Source: Ensifer adhaerens
GTDB lineage: Bacteria; Pseudomonadota; Alphaproteobacteria; Rhizobiales; Rhizobiaceae
Length of the DNA: 64,000 bases
NCBI GenBank assembly: GCA_900215285.1
Contig: OCMG01000004.1
Span: 2,092,001-2,156,000, forward strand
Direction of reading: 5' to 3'
How positions within the stretch are numbered: the stretch's first letter is position 1; each line of letters starts with the position of its first letter. A program made the translations under genes and the position numbers. A model generated the notes under the pieces. It ran no database searches and had not been told where the DNA came from. It saw only the letters and a list, made by a program, of their open reading frames with translations. Positions 8,528 to 21,124 of this stretch are shown one piece after another.

Positions 8528-8722
8528 TTATGCAGCTTCAACGATTTCGGCGGGAAGATGTGCGCTCGCGTCGAGCACCTCCATCCCAACGATTTTTCCT
8601 TCCGCATCATAATCCAGCATGATGCCTTCAGAAACCTCGGCGGTGTCTACAACCGGATTCGCTGAAAATCGGATGTAAGCCGCGTCCACTTGCGGATCGT
8701 ATTCGATCTTAGGGGTCTTCAT
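8528..8722 (-). CDS. DUF2283 small protein
   Basis: 64 residues. The YDPQVDAAYIRFS opening and GIMLDYDAEGKIVGMEVLDAS core are the DUF2283 signature. Its ATG overlaps the last four bases of the DUF4258 gene, so the two are translationally coupled. DUF2283 proteins commonly pair with DUF4258 proteins in arrangements like toxin-antitoxin modules; function is unproven. By order and acidity this would be the candidate antitoxin. It belongs to the carB transcription direction. Confidence 0.82.
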   Translation of the reverse strand: MKTPKIEYDPQVDAAYIRFSANPVVDTAEVSEGIMLDYDAEGKIVGMEVLDASAHLPAEIVEAA

Positions 8723-8973
8723 AACGGCCTCCGGGCGTTTCTATCGAGAAACACGGTTATTATACGTATCTCCGCGGATGTTTCCAGACAGACAACGCGA
8801 AGGAACCGCCCTTCCTTTTCTGGAACGGCGGCAAAGCGCCGTTCCAGTTCGTTGGTTCCGTGTTCCACCCATTCGGGATCGCGCGCGACCCGTTCCGCCC
8901 ACTCACGCCGCAGCTGGCGCTGTATTATCACCGCTTCGGCGTGCTGTGTGAACGTAACAGTTTTGCCGCTCAT
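8719..8973 (-). CDS. DUF4258 small protein (RelE/BrnT-like toxin candidate)
   Basis: 84 residues, basic. The FTQHAEAVIIQRQLRREWAERV opening (given here only in part) and a C-terminal RVVCLETSAEIRIITVF strand pattern fit DUF4258, which structurally resembles small RNase toxins. Its ATG lies six bases after the carB stop and its ribosome site GAGGGG overlaps that stop, so it is coupled to carB. It overlaps DUF2283 by four bases. A toxin role is inferred from fold and pairing only. Confidence 0.78.
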   Translation of the reverse strand: MSGKTVTFTQHAEAVIIQRQLRREWAERVARDPEWVEHGTNELERRFAAVPEKEGRFLRVVCLETSAEIRIITVFLDRNARRPL

Positions 8974-8979
8974 CGCCCC

Positions 8980-12465
<3,486 letters not shown>

Positions 12466-12633
12466 GGCGTCATTCCACTTTCTTGGTTCTGCAAGCTCCT
12501 GTCCGAAAGGCGTTTTCGGGAGCGTGCATGGGCCTGCATGAAAAACCGGCGACGGTTCGGGACCGGGCCGGGTGCGGGCTTTCTGACTTAAAGGCTAGGT
12601 GGGCCTTATAGGGAATGTCTTTGTGGAAACCAA

Positions 12634-12657
12634 CCCCGAAAATCGCGGTTTTCGGGG
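12634..12657 (-). terminator. Terminator of the PAP2-like gene
   Basis: Perfect 9-bp arms CCCCGAAAA (12634-12642) and TTTTCGGGG (12649-12657) with a 6-nt loop, six bases past the PAP2-like stop. On the minus strand a TTGGTTT tract follows. Confidence 0.65.
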
Positions 12658-12663
12658 GAAAGT

Positions 12664-13056
12664 TTAGCGCAGTTTCGCTTCCGCGATAGGGACGTCATTC
12701 CACGGCCGGATAGGGCGGTTCGGAGTCCGGTTGAAAACGGCCTGCAGCAGCGTAACGCGGGTTGTCAACGTCACTACGAGAATTGTGAGCACGACGCCGG
12801 CGATGACGTCGCTGAGATAGTGGTTGGCATCGGTGAAGGTTGAGATCAACATCAGCGCATTGAGCAAGAGGGCGGGCAAACGCACCCACGGCATATACCA
12901 TACTCCCCAGACGGCAAGGGCGGCCAGTGCGGCGTGGACCGAGGGAAAGGTCAGAATCCCCTGGCTTTGCAACGGTGTCAGACCGACCTTCATTCCAAAC
13001 AGATAGCAGAGGCCGACCGCGACGGTGAGTGTTAGGCCAGACAATCCGATAAACAT
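12664..13056 (-). CDS. Truncated PAP2-type phosphatase-like membrane protein
   Basis: 130 residues from the ATG at 13056, preceded by AGAGG; an ATG 54 bases upstream is possible. Hydrophobic segments run through most of it. Two of the three PAP2 motifs are recognisable: FPSVHA (PSxH) and NHYLSDVIAGV (HxxxD). The first motif (KxxxxxxRP) and the N-terminal helices of a normal 200-300-residue PAP2 enzyme are missing. The MFS gene ends only 72 bases upstream, so the 5' half cannot be hidden there. It could be a decayed remnant or a shortened lipid-phosphatase-like protein. Confidence 0.6.
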   Translation of the reverse strand: MFIGLSGLTLTVAVGLCYLFGMKVGLTPLQSQGILTFPSVHAALAALAVWGVWYMPWVRLPALLLNALMLISTFTDANHYLSDVIAGVVLTILVVTLTTRVTLLQAVFNRTPNRPIRPWNDVPIAEAKLR

Positions 13057-13127
13057 GACGCCTCTTCTGCCGCAGGGTGTTGCAACTTCGCGGACATTTT
13101 TACGAGGCAATCATTTCGTTTTGGTTG

Positions 13128-14654
13128 CTATTTTTTCACCGGCAGCTGGACGTTTTTCAAACTGATGGCACATATCAGCGCAGCCAGAGCGATTCCTGCT
13201 CCCGTCAGGAAAAGCGGATGGAAAGCGCTGTGATAGACCTCGGCGACGAGTTGCCGCGCGGCCTCGGGAAGGGCCGCGGCATCCTTCGGCGTCAGCTTTT
13301 CGATGTCGTCCACGCCGGGAATGGGCTTGGCAAGGTGGGCGACGCTGGCAGCGAGGATGGCGCCATAGACCGAGATGCCGATGGAGGCTCCGCCCATGCG
13401 GGTGAGGGTCACGACGCCGGTGGCGGCGCCTGTGTCACGCTTTTCGGCTGCATTCTGAACCCCGAGAACCGGTACCTGCTGCGCAACGCCGATGCCAAGC
13501 CCGTTGAGCAACAGCAGCGGCGCGATGACCCAAAGCGGGGCGGAGAGCGGCAGGAAAGATATGCTCGTCAGCGCCACGACGCCCGAGCAGCCTGAAATAA
13601 CGGCAAAGATCTTGTAGCGGCCCGTGCGCGACATGATGCGGCCGGAGGTGACGGAGCCAATGGCGATGCCGCCGGTCAGCGGGATGAACAGGAGACCCGC
13701 ATTCGTCGGTGTGAGACCCACCGCGGACTGGAGGTAAAGTGCGAAATAGGTCGAGAGGCCGATGCCGATCGCGCCGCTGGCCATGGAAAAGATCAGCAAC
13801 AGGTTGACCGTCGACTTCGAGAACAGGCTGAGCGGCACGACCGGTTCGGCGACGCGCTTCTCCACCTGGATCCAGAGCACGATGCAGAGCGCGCCGATGC
13901 CCAGGATCGCCAGACTTTGCGGTGCGAACAGGCCTCCGAACAGTTCCGAACTGTCGGCCCAGAGCACGAAACTTGCGATGGCGGCCGCCAGCAGGATCGC
14001 GCCGACATAGTCGATCTTCGGTTTGCGATGCGGCCGCTTGTAGGGCAGCATCGCGCCGATGCCGAGGAGTACGACGATGCCGATAGGCAGGTTGATCAGG
14101 AAGATCGAACGCCAGCCGAAAAGATCGCTCATGAGGCCGCCGAGAGCGGGTCCGACCGCGCCCGATAGCATCAGCATGAGGCTCGAATAGCTCTGGTACT
14201 TCGCGCGCTCGCGCGGCTCGAACAGATCGGCATTGATGGAGAAGATCGATACCATGATGCCGCCGCCGCCGAGAGCCTGCAGGACGCGTGCGGCAATCAG
14301 CGTGTCCATCGAAACGGCGAGGCCGCAGGTGGCGGAGCCGAGCGTGAAGATGAACAGGGCGGCCATCATCACATATTTGCGGCCGAACAGATCGCCAAGC
14401 TTGCCGTAGAGGGGCATGACAGCACTGGAGGCGAGGAGGTAGGCGGAACCAACCCAGCCGAAGCGCTCCAGCTGGCCGAATTCTCCCACGATGGTCGGCA
14501 AAGCGGTCGCTACGATCTGGTTGTCGAGAGTCGCCATGAAGACGCCTGTCAGCAGGAAGGCGAAAACGATGAGGCGGCGCTTGTGATCTAGCCCCAACGG
14601 TGTTTCATGATGTATTGGCGCCTCTGTACCGGCGTCTTGCAGGCGGTTGTGCAT
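13128..14654 (-). CDS. MFS multidrug efflux transporter, DHA2 (EmrB/QacA) family
   Basis: 508 residues from the ATG at 14654. The open frame continues upstream but runs antisense through the divergent MarR gene, so the longer reading is rejected. About 14 membrane segments fit the DHA2 group. Motif A appears as GKLGDLFGRK after helix 2, and the first helix carries LDNQIVATALPTI, the family's D-x-T/Q-I-V-N-V-A-L-P region. It exports hydrophobic drugs using the proton gradient. A MarR regulator is transcribed divergently, 141 bp away, the usual arrangement for ligand-induced efflux. Confidence 0.9.
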   Translation of the reverse strand: MHNRLQDAGTEAPIHHETPLGLDHKRRLIVFAFLLTGVFMATLDNQIVATALPTIVGEFGQLERFGWVGSAYLLASSAVMPLYGKLGDLFGRKYVMMAALFIFTLGSATCGLAVSMDTLIAARVLQALGGGGIMVSIFSINADLFEPRERAKYQSYSSLMLMLSGAVGPALGGLMSDLFGWRSIFLINLPIGIVVLLGIGAMLPYKRPHRKPKIDYVGAILLAAAIASFVLWADSSELFGGLFAPQSLAILGIGALCIVLWIQVEKRVAEPVVPLSLFSKSTVNLLLIFSMASGAIGIGLSTYFALYLQSAVGLTPTNAGLLFIPLTGGIAIGSVTSGRIMSRTGRYKIFAVISGCSGVVALTSISFLPLSAPLWVIAPLLLLNGLGIGVAQQVPVLGVQNAAEKRDTGAATGVVTLTRMGGASIGISVYGAILAASVAHLAKPIPGVDDIEKLTPKDAAALPEAARQLVAEVYHSAFHPLFLTGAGIALAALICAISLKNVQLPVKK

Positions 14655-14720
14655 GGCAGAGAAAACTCGACGGGAGTGACTGACGGAAAGTTCCGCGTTT
14701 ATGTGCTTCCAGCAAACAAA

Positions 14721-14742
14721 TGTCAAATTCATATGCGTGACA
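14721..14742. promoter_or_regulatory. Weak inverted repeat in the MFS/MarR divergent spacer
   Basis: TGTCA (14721-14725) and TGACA (14738-14742) separated by 12 bp, in an AT-rich stretch between the two start codons. A MarR operator is a reasonable guess; the short arms keep this tentative. Confidence 0.3.
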
Positions 14743-14795
14743 AATGCAAATAAATTCGCTATGTCGGCTGGGATGAGGAGGAGATTTTTATCGCC

Positions 14796-15308
14796 ATGAA
14801 AGCCAGATCCGAACGCCTGACGGCGGGTGACACACCCGGCACCGAAGCCGATATCAGCCTTATATCCCAAGCCATGTCCCGAATGCGCCTCATGATTGGC
14901 CGGCGCATTATCGGGCGCCTGGCCATGAAGCGGGCGTCGCTGACGCTGGAATTGTCGCATCTCGATGTGATCGAGGCGGTGCGGCGCATATCGGAAGGCG
15001 GCGAGGTTACGGTGGGGGCGGTTGCCGACATGATGCGTGTCGATCCTTCCCGCAGCAGCCGGCTGATCGCCGAACTGGTTCAGGGGGGATTTTTGGTCCG
15101 TTCGGTCTCCCAGGCCGATGCGCGCCGTGCCGTGGTGGAAGTGACCGACAAGGCGCGCGCCTATTTCCGGGAGGCGCAGGGGGTCAAGCGCGACCTGATC
15201 GAATCCATTGTCGCGGACTGGAGTCCGGAAGATATCGCCCATTTTGGGCGGCTTTATCTGAAGTTTGTCGAAGAGTTCGAACAGAGGGCCAAGGCCTCTG
15301 ACGTGTGA
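14796..15308 (+). CDS. MarR family transcriptional regulator (efflux-associated)
   Basis: 170 residues with a winged HTH in the middle (about 55-115): VTVGAVADMMRVDPSRSSRLIAELVQ recognition region (quoted in part) and a wing containing DARRAVVEVT. The helical ends form the dimer interface typical of MarR. It lies divergently from the DHA2 efflux gene and is followed after 113 bp by a DMT transporter, so it probably represses the efflux pump and itself, released by a small phenolic or drug ligand. Ligand unknown. Confidence 0.87.
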   Translation: MKARSERLTAGDTPGTEADISLISQAMSRMRLMIGRRIIGRLAMKRASLTLELSHLDVIEAVRRISEGGEVTVGAVADMMRVDPSRSSRLIAELVQGGFLVRSVSQADARRAVVEVTDKARAYFREAQGVKRDLIESIVADWSPEDIAHFGRLYLKFVEEFEQRAKASDV

Positions 15309-15421
15309 GCAGGTTTGCCAATCGCGCGCGACCGGCGCGAGGGACCTGTTGAAAAAGACGTTTCAATGCGCGCGCGTTTCTGTCAGAAGGCGCGAGATCG
15401 TATTCCCGAAAGCCCGCGCCC

Positions 15422-16348
15422 ATGACACTCGACGCTTCTCCGAAGCATGAAACTCCTGCCATCTCACCCGTGGCGGGGCGACCGGAGGGATTCGCGCTCG
15501 GACTTGTCGCGATGATCGCTGCGGCGCTGGCGATGAGCATTTCGCCGTCGCTGGTTCGGCTCGCCGATGTCGGGCCGTTCGCGAGCGCGTTCTGGCGGGT
15601 TTTCCTCGCCTTGCCGGTCCTGTGGTTCTGGATGTGGCAGGAAGAGCGGCAGCGGCCGGGCGTGCCGGGCGCGCGATTTCCGCTGGGTACCGTTCTGGCC
15701 GGCCTTGCCTTTACGGGCGATCTCTTTTTCTGGCACCTGACCGTCATGCATACGAGCATCGCCAACGGCACGTTCTTTGCCACGATGGCGCCGCTGTGGG
15801 TGGTGATTTTCGGGTGGTTGATCCTTCGCCAGCGTGTCAGTCGCATGACGCTGGTCGGGCTTGGCCTCTGCCTCGTCGGCGGAGCGGCGCTTGTCGCCGA
15901 GAGCCTCGCCTTCAACCCGGCCCATGCGTTGGGTGATGCGATGGGGATCGTGACAGGCGTCTTCTTCGGCCTTTATTTTCTCGCCGTCGGCGCGGCCCGC
16001 GTCAAGAGCGGCGCGGCGCGCGTGACCTTCGAGATGAGCCTGATCACGGCGGCGCTTCTGTTTGTCGTCGCCTTTGTCATGGAACCGCATATCCTGCCGA
16101 AGAGCGGCTATGGCTGGGGTATCCTGCTGACGCTGGCCTTTGTCAGCCACGCCGGCGGGCAGGGCCTGCTTTCCATCGCGCTCGGTCGTCTGCCAACGGT
16201 CTTTTCTTCGTTGGTGATCTTCATCGAGGCGATTGCTGCAGCGATCATCGCCTGGATCCTGCTCGATGAACCGGTGTCATTGCTGCAGGCTGGCGGAGGC
16301 CTGATCATACTCTGCGGCATCTGGCTGGCGCGACCGAAGGCGGCCTGA
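15422..16348 (+). CDS. EamA/DMT family transporter
   Basis: 308 residues with ten predicted membrane helices in two EamA repeats (about 18-150 and 165-302). The typical helix-1 segment (SISPSLVRLADVGPFASAFW) and the helix-9/10 end (LDEPVSLLQAGGGLIILCGI) are visible. These proteins export or import metabolites such as amino acids; substrate not predictable. It starts 113 bp after the MarR stop and may be read with it. Confidence 0.88.
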   Translation: MTLDASPKHETPAISPVAGRPEGFALGLVAMIAAALAMSISPSLVRLADVGPFASAFWRVFLALPVLWFWMWQEERQRPGVPGARFPLGTVLAGLAFTGDLFFWHLTVMHTSIANGTFFATMAPLWVVIFGWLILRQRVSRMTLVGLGLCLVGGAALVAESLAFNPAHALGDAMGIVTGVFFGLYFLAVGAARVKSGAARVTFEMSLITAALLFVVAFVMEPHILPKSGYGWGILLTLAFVSHAGGQGLLSIALGRLPTVFSSLVIFIEAIAAAIIAWILLDEPVSLLQAGGGLIILCGIWLARPKAA

Positions 16349-16365
16349 CCGCATTTCCCTCAGGG

Positions 16366-17229
16366 TCAATCGCAGGTCCAGTTCGCGACCTTCATCTTCA
16401 CTTCGCCGGCAAAGCTGCGGCTGACGGGGAGTTCCGTCCCGTCCTTCAGGCGTGCCAGCAGCTTGCCTTCCTTCGTGATCAGCGCCTCGAAGGCGGCACG
16501 GGCGATCCAGTGCGAGCGATGGATCTGTGCGCCGGCGGTGTCGCCCAGTTCGGAAAGCGCATCGGAAAATCGGATCAGGATGAGCTCCCTGCCGCGGCTG
16601 GTGATGGTCAGCGTATAATGGTCTTCCGCTGAAAGGCGCAGGATCGGGCCCCGGTTCTCCGGCTTCAGGCGGGAGAGCATCGGAGGCGGTTCCGGAGTGG
16701 CGGTCTGTGCCTGTATCGGCTGGGCGGCCTCTGCCTCTGTCGTGACATGTGCGGTGGCGCCAAATGTACCGGTTTCGGCGACCAGGCGGATCTGCTTCTC
16801 ATGGCGCATCGAGGCCCAGAAGATCAGCGTGAAGACGATTGCGATCGGGAGGGCCTGCGCCGTGTTTTCCAGATAGGTCGGCCAGGACGGTTCCGGTCCG
16901 CGCCAGGAATAGACGATCAGTGTGGTCGTCAGGCCGATGACCGGGCATGACAGCAACGCGCCTACCAGCATGCGCGGGAAGGGCGCGACGATCAGCCGAT
17001 CGAGATAGAGTTCACAGAAGACCACGATCGCGATCGCGACCCAGGTGCTGACGAAGAGGTTCACGAGCCAGAAGCCGAAACGGGGCAGTATGCCCATGTG
17101 ATCGCCCGTGCCGAAAGGGCCTATGGCGGTGAAGAGCAGGACAATGGCGGCAAGCACGATCCAGAAGTTTCTGGAACCTGCGAAGTCCTGCAGTTCGCGA
17201 CGCGCGGAATGCAATTTGCCACCGTTCAC
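16366..17229 (-). CDS. LytTR DNA-binding protein with membrane-spanning N-terminus
   Basis: 287 residues. Four hydrophobic segments (about 22-150) are followed by a linker and a C-terminal LytTR domain (about 190-285; SAEDHYTLTIT opening and HRSHWIARAAF). LytTR domains bind direct repeats with a beta-type fold. Membrane-anchored LytTR regulators often act with a small partner membrane protein. The divergent neighbour, a DUF2306 membrane protein 93 bp away, is a natural candidate target or partner. No receiver or kinase domain is present. Confidence 0.85.
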   Translation of the reverse strand: MNGGKLHSARRELQDFAGSRNFWIVLAAIVLLFTAIGPFGTGDHMGILPRFGFWLVNLFVSTWVAIAIVVFCELYLDRLIVAPFPRMLVGALLSCPVIGLTTTLIVYSWRGPEPSWPTYLENTAQALPIAIVFTLIFWASMRHEKQIRLVAETGTFGATAHVTTEAEAAQPIQAQTATPEPPPMLSRLKPENRGPILRLSAEDHYTLTITSRGRELILIRFSDALSELGDTAGAQIHRSHWIARAAFEALITKEGKLLARLKDGTELPVSRSFAGEVKMKVANWTCD

Positions 17230-17322
17230 GTATCGGCCCCCTCAGTATGCGTAGACGGATTTGATCGGCGGAAACAATTGGACGAAGCAGAGGCCAGTTG
17301 CAATCCCCCCGGAGCAAGCCAA

Positions 17323-17868
17323 ATGAACCTGCAGCCATTTCTTGATGCATCTTTCGCCGTACAGTTTCACGTTCTGACCGTTATGCCGGCCGCATTCCTC
17401 GGCGCCTATGTGCTCCTGACCCGAAAGGGGACACCGCGCCACAAGCTGCTTGGCCGGATCTGGATGAGCTTGATGGTGCTCACGGCGCTTTCGACATTCT
17501 TCATTCACCAGATCAGGGTCTGGGGCGACTTCAGTCCGATCCATATCCTGTCCGTTGTCGTAATCACCTCTTGCGGTCTGGCGATCTGGCATATTCGTCG
17601 CGGCAATGTCCGGGCGCATAAAACGGCCCTGATCAGTGCCTATATCGGCGGCATATTCGGGGCGGGTCTCTTCACGTTCTGGCCCGGCCGGCTGATGAAC
17701 GAGATGCTCCTGGGCGGTTCTGCCGGTTCGACGCCGGAACAGGTCAGGCATTCGATCATCGCCGCGGGGGTGGTCGTGGCGCTGGGTTATGCCTATACGG
17801 TTTATGTCACGCGGTTCAGGTCCGTGCCGCGCCGCGCCCGCAATGTTCGAACGACTGAAAATGCCTGA
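17323..17868 (+). CDS. DUF2306 family membrane protein
   Basis: 181 residues from the ATG at 17323, nine bases after GGAG; the frame is open further upstream but overlaps the divergent LytTR gene. Four or five hydrophobic helices, with the family's RKGTPRHKLLGRIWM loop and HIRRGNVRAHKTALISAY segment. The conserved histidines in these loops suggest haem or metal binding in the membrane, but no function is established. It is followed by a GST gene after 11 bp, so they are likely co-transcribed. Confidence 0.8.
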   Translation: MNLQPFLDASFAVQFHVLTVMPAAFLGAYVLLTRKGTPRHKLLGRIWMSLMVLTALSTFFIHQIRVWGDFSPIHILSVVVITSCGLAIWHIRRGNVRAHKTALISAYIGGIFGAGLFTFWPGRLMNEMLLGGSAGSTPEQVRHSIIAAGVVVALGYAYTVYVTRFRSVPRRARNVRTTENA

Positions 17869-17879
17869 CGGAGAAACAT

Positions 17880-18527
17880 GTGCTGATCGTCCATTACCTC
17901 AACAATTCGCGCGCCCACCGGCTGATCTGGCTCATGGAGGAGCTTGGCCTCGACTATGAGATCAAGTTCTACATGCGAGGTCCCGATTATCGCGCGCCGG
18001 CCGAATTGAAGAAGGTGCACCCGCTCGGAAAATCGCCGGTTCTTGAGGATGACGGGCTGGTCATCGCCGAGAGTGGCGCAATCTTCGAATATCTCCTCGC
18101 CAAATACGATCCGAAAGGGCTCGTTCCGGCTGCCGGCACGCCGGAGCGTCTCGCCTATACCTACTGGCTGCATTATGCCGAAGGTTCGGCCATGCCGCTT
18201 CTCGTGATGAAGCTGATTTTCGGCATGATTCCGCGCCAGGTTCCATTCTTCATGAAGCCTTTCGCCAAGGCGATCAGCAATGGCATCATGGGCCGCATGC
18301 TGGACCCCCAGTTGAAGGACAATGCCGAACTCTGGGAGGCGGAGCTTTCCGAAAACGGCTGGTTTGCCGGCTCGGAATTTTCTGCTGCAGACATCATCAT
18401 GAGCTTTCCGGTCGAGGCGGCAATCACCCGCGCGGGGCTCGGGCCGAATTACCGGGCCATCAATTCCTGGCTTCATGCCATCAAGACCAGGCCCGCTTAT
18501 CAACGGGCCGCCGAAAAGGTGAGTTGA
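17880..18527 (+). CDS. Glutathione S-transferase family protein
   Basis: 215 residues from a GTG at 17880, six bases after GGAG; the ATG at 17878 is out of frame and hits a stop at once. The thioredoxin-fold N-terminal domain (1-80) shows the cis-Pro/Glu-Ser pattern GKSPVLEDDGLVIAESGAI. The helical C-terminal domain (about 90-210) has WFAGSEFSAADIIMSF, the N-capping box. It should conjugate glutathione to electrophiles or reduce peroxides in the cytoplasm; substrate unknown. It sits 11 bp behind the DUF2306 gene. Confidence 0.92.
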   Translation: MLIVHYLNNSRAHRLIWLMEELGLDYEIKFYMRGPDYRAPAELKKVHPLGKSPVLEDDGLVIAESGAIFEYLLAKYDPKGLVPAAGTPERLAYTYWLHYAEGSAMPLLVMKLIFGMIPRQVPFFMKPFAKAISNGIMGRMLDPQLKDNAELWEAELSENGWFAGSEFSAADIIMSFPVEAAITRAGLGPNYRAINSWLHAIKTRPAYQRAAEKVS

Positions 18528-18601
18528 TCTCACTGCCTTAGATTTGCCGCGCCGCTGAATTCGGATAGAAGAGTGAAGTCAGCGGTTGAGAGGGGCACGC
18601 T

Positions 18602-19516
18602 ATGGATCTGAACGGACGCCGGGAATCCGACAATATCGAGGACGTGCGCGGCCAGTCCGATGGTGGCCCAATTGGGCGTGGAGGCGGTTTCAACATCCCG
18701 GGCGGAATTCCGCTGGGCGGTTTTTCCTTTCGCACGATCATCATCTTCGCGGTCATCTATTTTGTGCTGAAGCTCTTCTTCGGGGTTGATCTCCTGCAGA
18801 TCCTCTCAGGGGAGCCGGGCGGGCAGGTCGGGTCGAGCTACAGCCAGTCGCAGACGAACGGCAACAGCACCGCGCAGAACGACGATATGAAGAAATTCGT
18901 TTCGCAGGTTCTGGCCGATACGGAAGACACCTGGACCGGCATTTTCGAATCCATGGGCAAGACTTATGAGCGGCCGAAGCTGGTCATGTATTCGGGCCAA
19001 TGGCGATCGGCTTGCGGCGAGGCCAATTCCGCCGTCGGGCCGTTCTATTGTCCCTCGGACCACAAGGTCTATCTCGACACGGATTTCTTCCGAGAGATGC
19101 AGCAGAAGTTCAAGGCCGGCGGCGACTTTGCTGATGCCTATGTGATCGCGCATGAGGTCGGCCATCATGTGCAGAACCTTCTCGGCATCCTGCCGAAGTT
19201 CAACCAGGCGCGCGCCAAGATGAGCGAGACGCAAGCGAATGCCATGTCGGTGCGCGTCGAGCTGCAGGCGGATTGCTTTGCCGGGATCTGGGGCAAGTTC
19301 ACGCAGCAGAAGGGCATCCTGCAGTCGGGTGATCTTGAAGAGGCGCTGAATGCCGCCCACCAGATCGGCGACGATGCCCTGCAGAAGCAGGGGCAGGGCT
19401 ATGTCGTCCCCGACAGCTTCACGCATGGCACCTCGGCGCAGCGCATGAAGTGGTTCCAGCGCGGCTTCGACACGGGCAAGCTTTCGGCCTGCGATACGTT
19501 CAGCGGCCCGATCTGA
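18602..19516 (+). CDS. Membrane-anchored neutral zinc metallopeptidase (YpfJ-like)
   Basis: 304 residues. A Gly-rich N-terminus precedes one transmembrane segment (about 43-62). The rest should lie outside the cytoplasm. The zinc motif HExxH appears as AHEVGHHVQNL (about 182-192), with a downstream RVELQADCFAGIWG segment that supplies the third ligand in this family. The family (often annotated KPN_02809/YpfJ) is widespread but of unknown substrate. A ribosome site GAGAGG precedes the ATG. Confidence 0.9.
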   Translation: MDLNGRRESDNIEDVRGQSDGGPIGRGGGFNIPGGIPLGGFSFRTIIIFAVIYFVLKLFFGVDLLQILSGEPGGQVGSSYSQSQTNGNSTAQNDDMKKFVSQVLADTEDTWTGIFESMGKTYERPKLVMYSGQWRSACGEANSAVGPFYCPSDHKVYLDTDFFREMQQKFKAGGDFADAYVIAHEVGHHVQNLLGILPKFNQARAKMSETQANAMSVRVELQADCFAGIWGKFTQQKGILQSGDLEEALNAAHQIGDDALQKQGQGYVVPDSFTHGTSAQRMKWFQRGFDTGKLSACDTFSGPI

Positions 19517-19713
19517 GCGTTCGGGAAGCGGGCGGACGGGTCTGTCCCATTCGCCCGCGTTTGCGCTCCATCAAGAAATTTGATCAACGCGGTACTTTTC
19601 CGGGCTGCCATTTGCCACTTTTTTAGGCTAGGTTCCCGCGCAAATTGATTACTGCCGGGATGCTTTTGGCGCTTTCCTGACCGGCGGCTAAGATAAAGCG
19701 CCAGAGAATCGAT

Positions 19714-21087
19714 ATGGAACAGGCATTGAAAACAGGCGGCTCCTGGGGCCGGCATCTGGCGGATACGGCGTTGCTCGGTGCTCCGCTGATCGGTGCGCAA
19801 ATCGCGCAGCTGGCGATCAACACGACGGATGTGCTCATCATCAGCCATCTGGGGACGGTGGAACTCGCGGCGATCGTGCTCGCCTCGCAGTTCTTCTTCA
19901 CCGTCTTCATTCTGGGCAGCGGTTTTTCGACAGCGGCTATCCCGCTGGCGACGCATGCATTGGCGATCGGCGATGAGCGCGGTGTGAGGCGGTCCATCCG
20001 CATGGGCATGTGGGCGTCGCTGGCCTTCTCGCTCGTCAGCATTCCGATCTTTCTCTATTCGGAGCCGATCCTTTTGGCGCTGGGCCAGAAGCCGGATGTG
20101 GCGGCCTATGCGGCCTCTTATCTGCACATTGCGGGCTTCGGCATTATTCCAGCGCTTCAGTTCATGGTGCTGCGGTCCTTCCTCAGCGCGCTCAAGCGAG
20201 CCTCGATCATTCTTTACGTCACGGTTGCCGTTCTCGTACTCAATGCCGTCTTCGCCTATATCTTCGTGCTCGGGCATTTCGGCATGCCTGCCTTCGGAAT
20301 GCATGCGGCGGCGTATGTGGCGGCTGGGGTCAATCTGTTCGGGTTCCTGGCGGCCGTGGTCTATATCGAGCGCGTTCCCATGCTGGCAGCCTATGGCCTC
20401 TTCACCCGGTTCTGGCGTCCGGACTGGCAGGCGCTTGGCGAGGTTGTGCGGCTGGGGATTCCGGTCGGCCTCATGGTTCTTGCGGAAGTCAGTCTCTTCA
20501 CGGTCGCCTCCCTCATGATGGGTTGGATCGGCACGGTGGAGCTTGCCGCCCATGGCATCGCGCTGCAGTTTGCCTCCATGTCCTTCATGGTTCCGCTCGG
20601 TCTCGCACAGGCGGCGACGGTGCGAGTCGGCCTTGCGGCGGGTGCCGGCCAGCGCGTTGAGGTCATGCGGGCAGGCGGCGCGGCTGTCCTGCTCGCGACG
20701 GGTTTCGCCGTGATAAGCTGCATCCTTTTTATCGTGGAGCGAGAATCGCTTGCGCGGCTTTTCGTTGATCCGGCTTCAAGCAATGCGGCTGAGCTGATCG
20801 CAACGGCCGGCCCGTTCATCATCGTCGCCGGCGCATTCCAGCTCTTTGATGGGCTGCAGGCCATCGGGGCGGGCCTGGCCCGCGGTCTGAAGGATTCGAC
20901 GGTACCGATGGTCTTGGCGATCGCCAGCTATTGGGGCATCGGCTTCACCAGCGCCTATGTGCTAGCCTTTCCGCTCGGTTTCGGCGGGATCGGCATCTGG
21001 TATGGCTTCATGCTGGGATTGGCGGCGGCTTCCATTGCGCTCAACGGACGCTTCTACTATCTCGCAAGCCGCAACCGGCTCGCCTGA
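19714..21087 (+). CDS. MATE family efflux transporter
   Basis: 457 residues with twelve predicted helices in two six-helix halves, typical of NorM/DinF-like MATE pumps. Helix 1 region APLIGAQIAQLAINTTDVLI and the second-half region with LGIPVGLMVLAEVSLFTVAS match the family. It should export cationic compounds against sodium or protons. The upstream spacer is 197 bp, so it has its own promoter. A strong bidirectional terminator at 21125-21158 separates it from carA, which converges from the other strand. Confidence 0.93.
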   Translation: MEQALKTGGSWGRHLADTALLGAPLIGAQIAQLAINTTDVLIISHLGTVELAAIVLASQFFFTVFILGSGFSTAAIPLATHALAIGDERGVRRSIRMGMWASLAFSLVSIPIFLYSEPILLALGQKPDVAAYAASYLHIAGFGIIPALQFMVLRSFLSALKRASIILYVTVAVLVLNAVFAYIFVLGHFGMPAFGMHAAAYVAAGVNLFGFLAAVVYIERVPMLAAYGLFTRFWRPDWQALGEVVRLGIPVGLMVLAEVSLFTVASLMMGWIGTVELAAHGIALQFASMSFMVPLGLAQAATVRVGLAAGAGQRVEVMRAGGAAVLLATGFAVISCILFIVERESLARLFVDPASSNAAELIATAGPFIIVAGAFQLFDGLQAIGAGLARGLKDSTVPMVLAIASYWGIGFTSAYVLAFPLGFGGIGIWYGFMLGLAAASIALNGRFYYLASRNRLA

Positions 21088-21124
21088 AAACGCTTAACGG
21101 CGTTCTATCGCTGTCAAAGAAGAA

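Noticed and set aside
14655..15242. N-terminal extension of the MFS transporter by about 196 codons
   Set aside because: It runs antisense through the divergent MarR gene and is not hydrophobic; the family start is the ATG at 14654.
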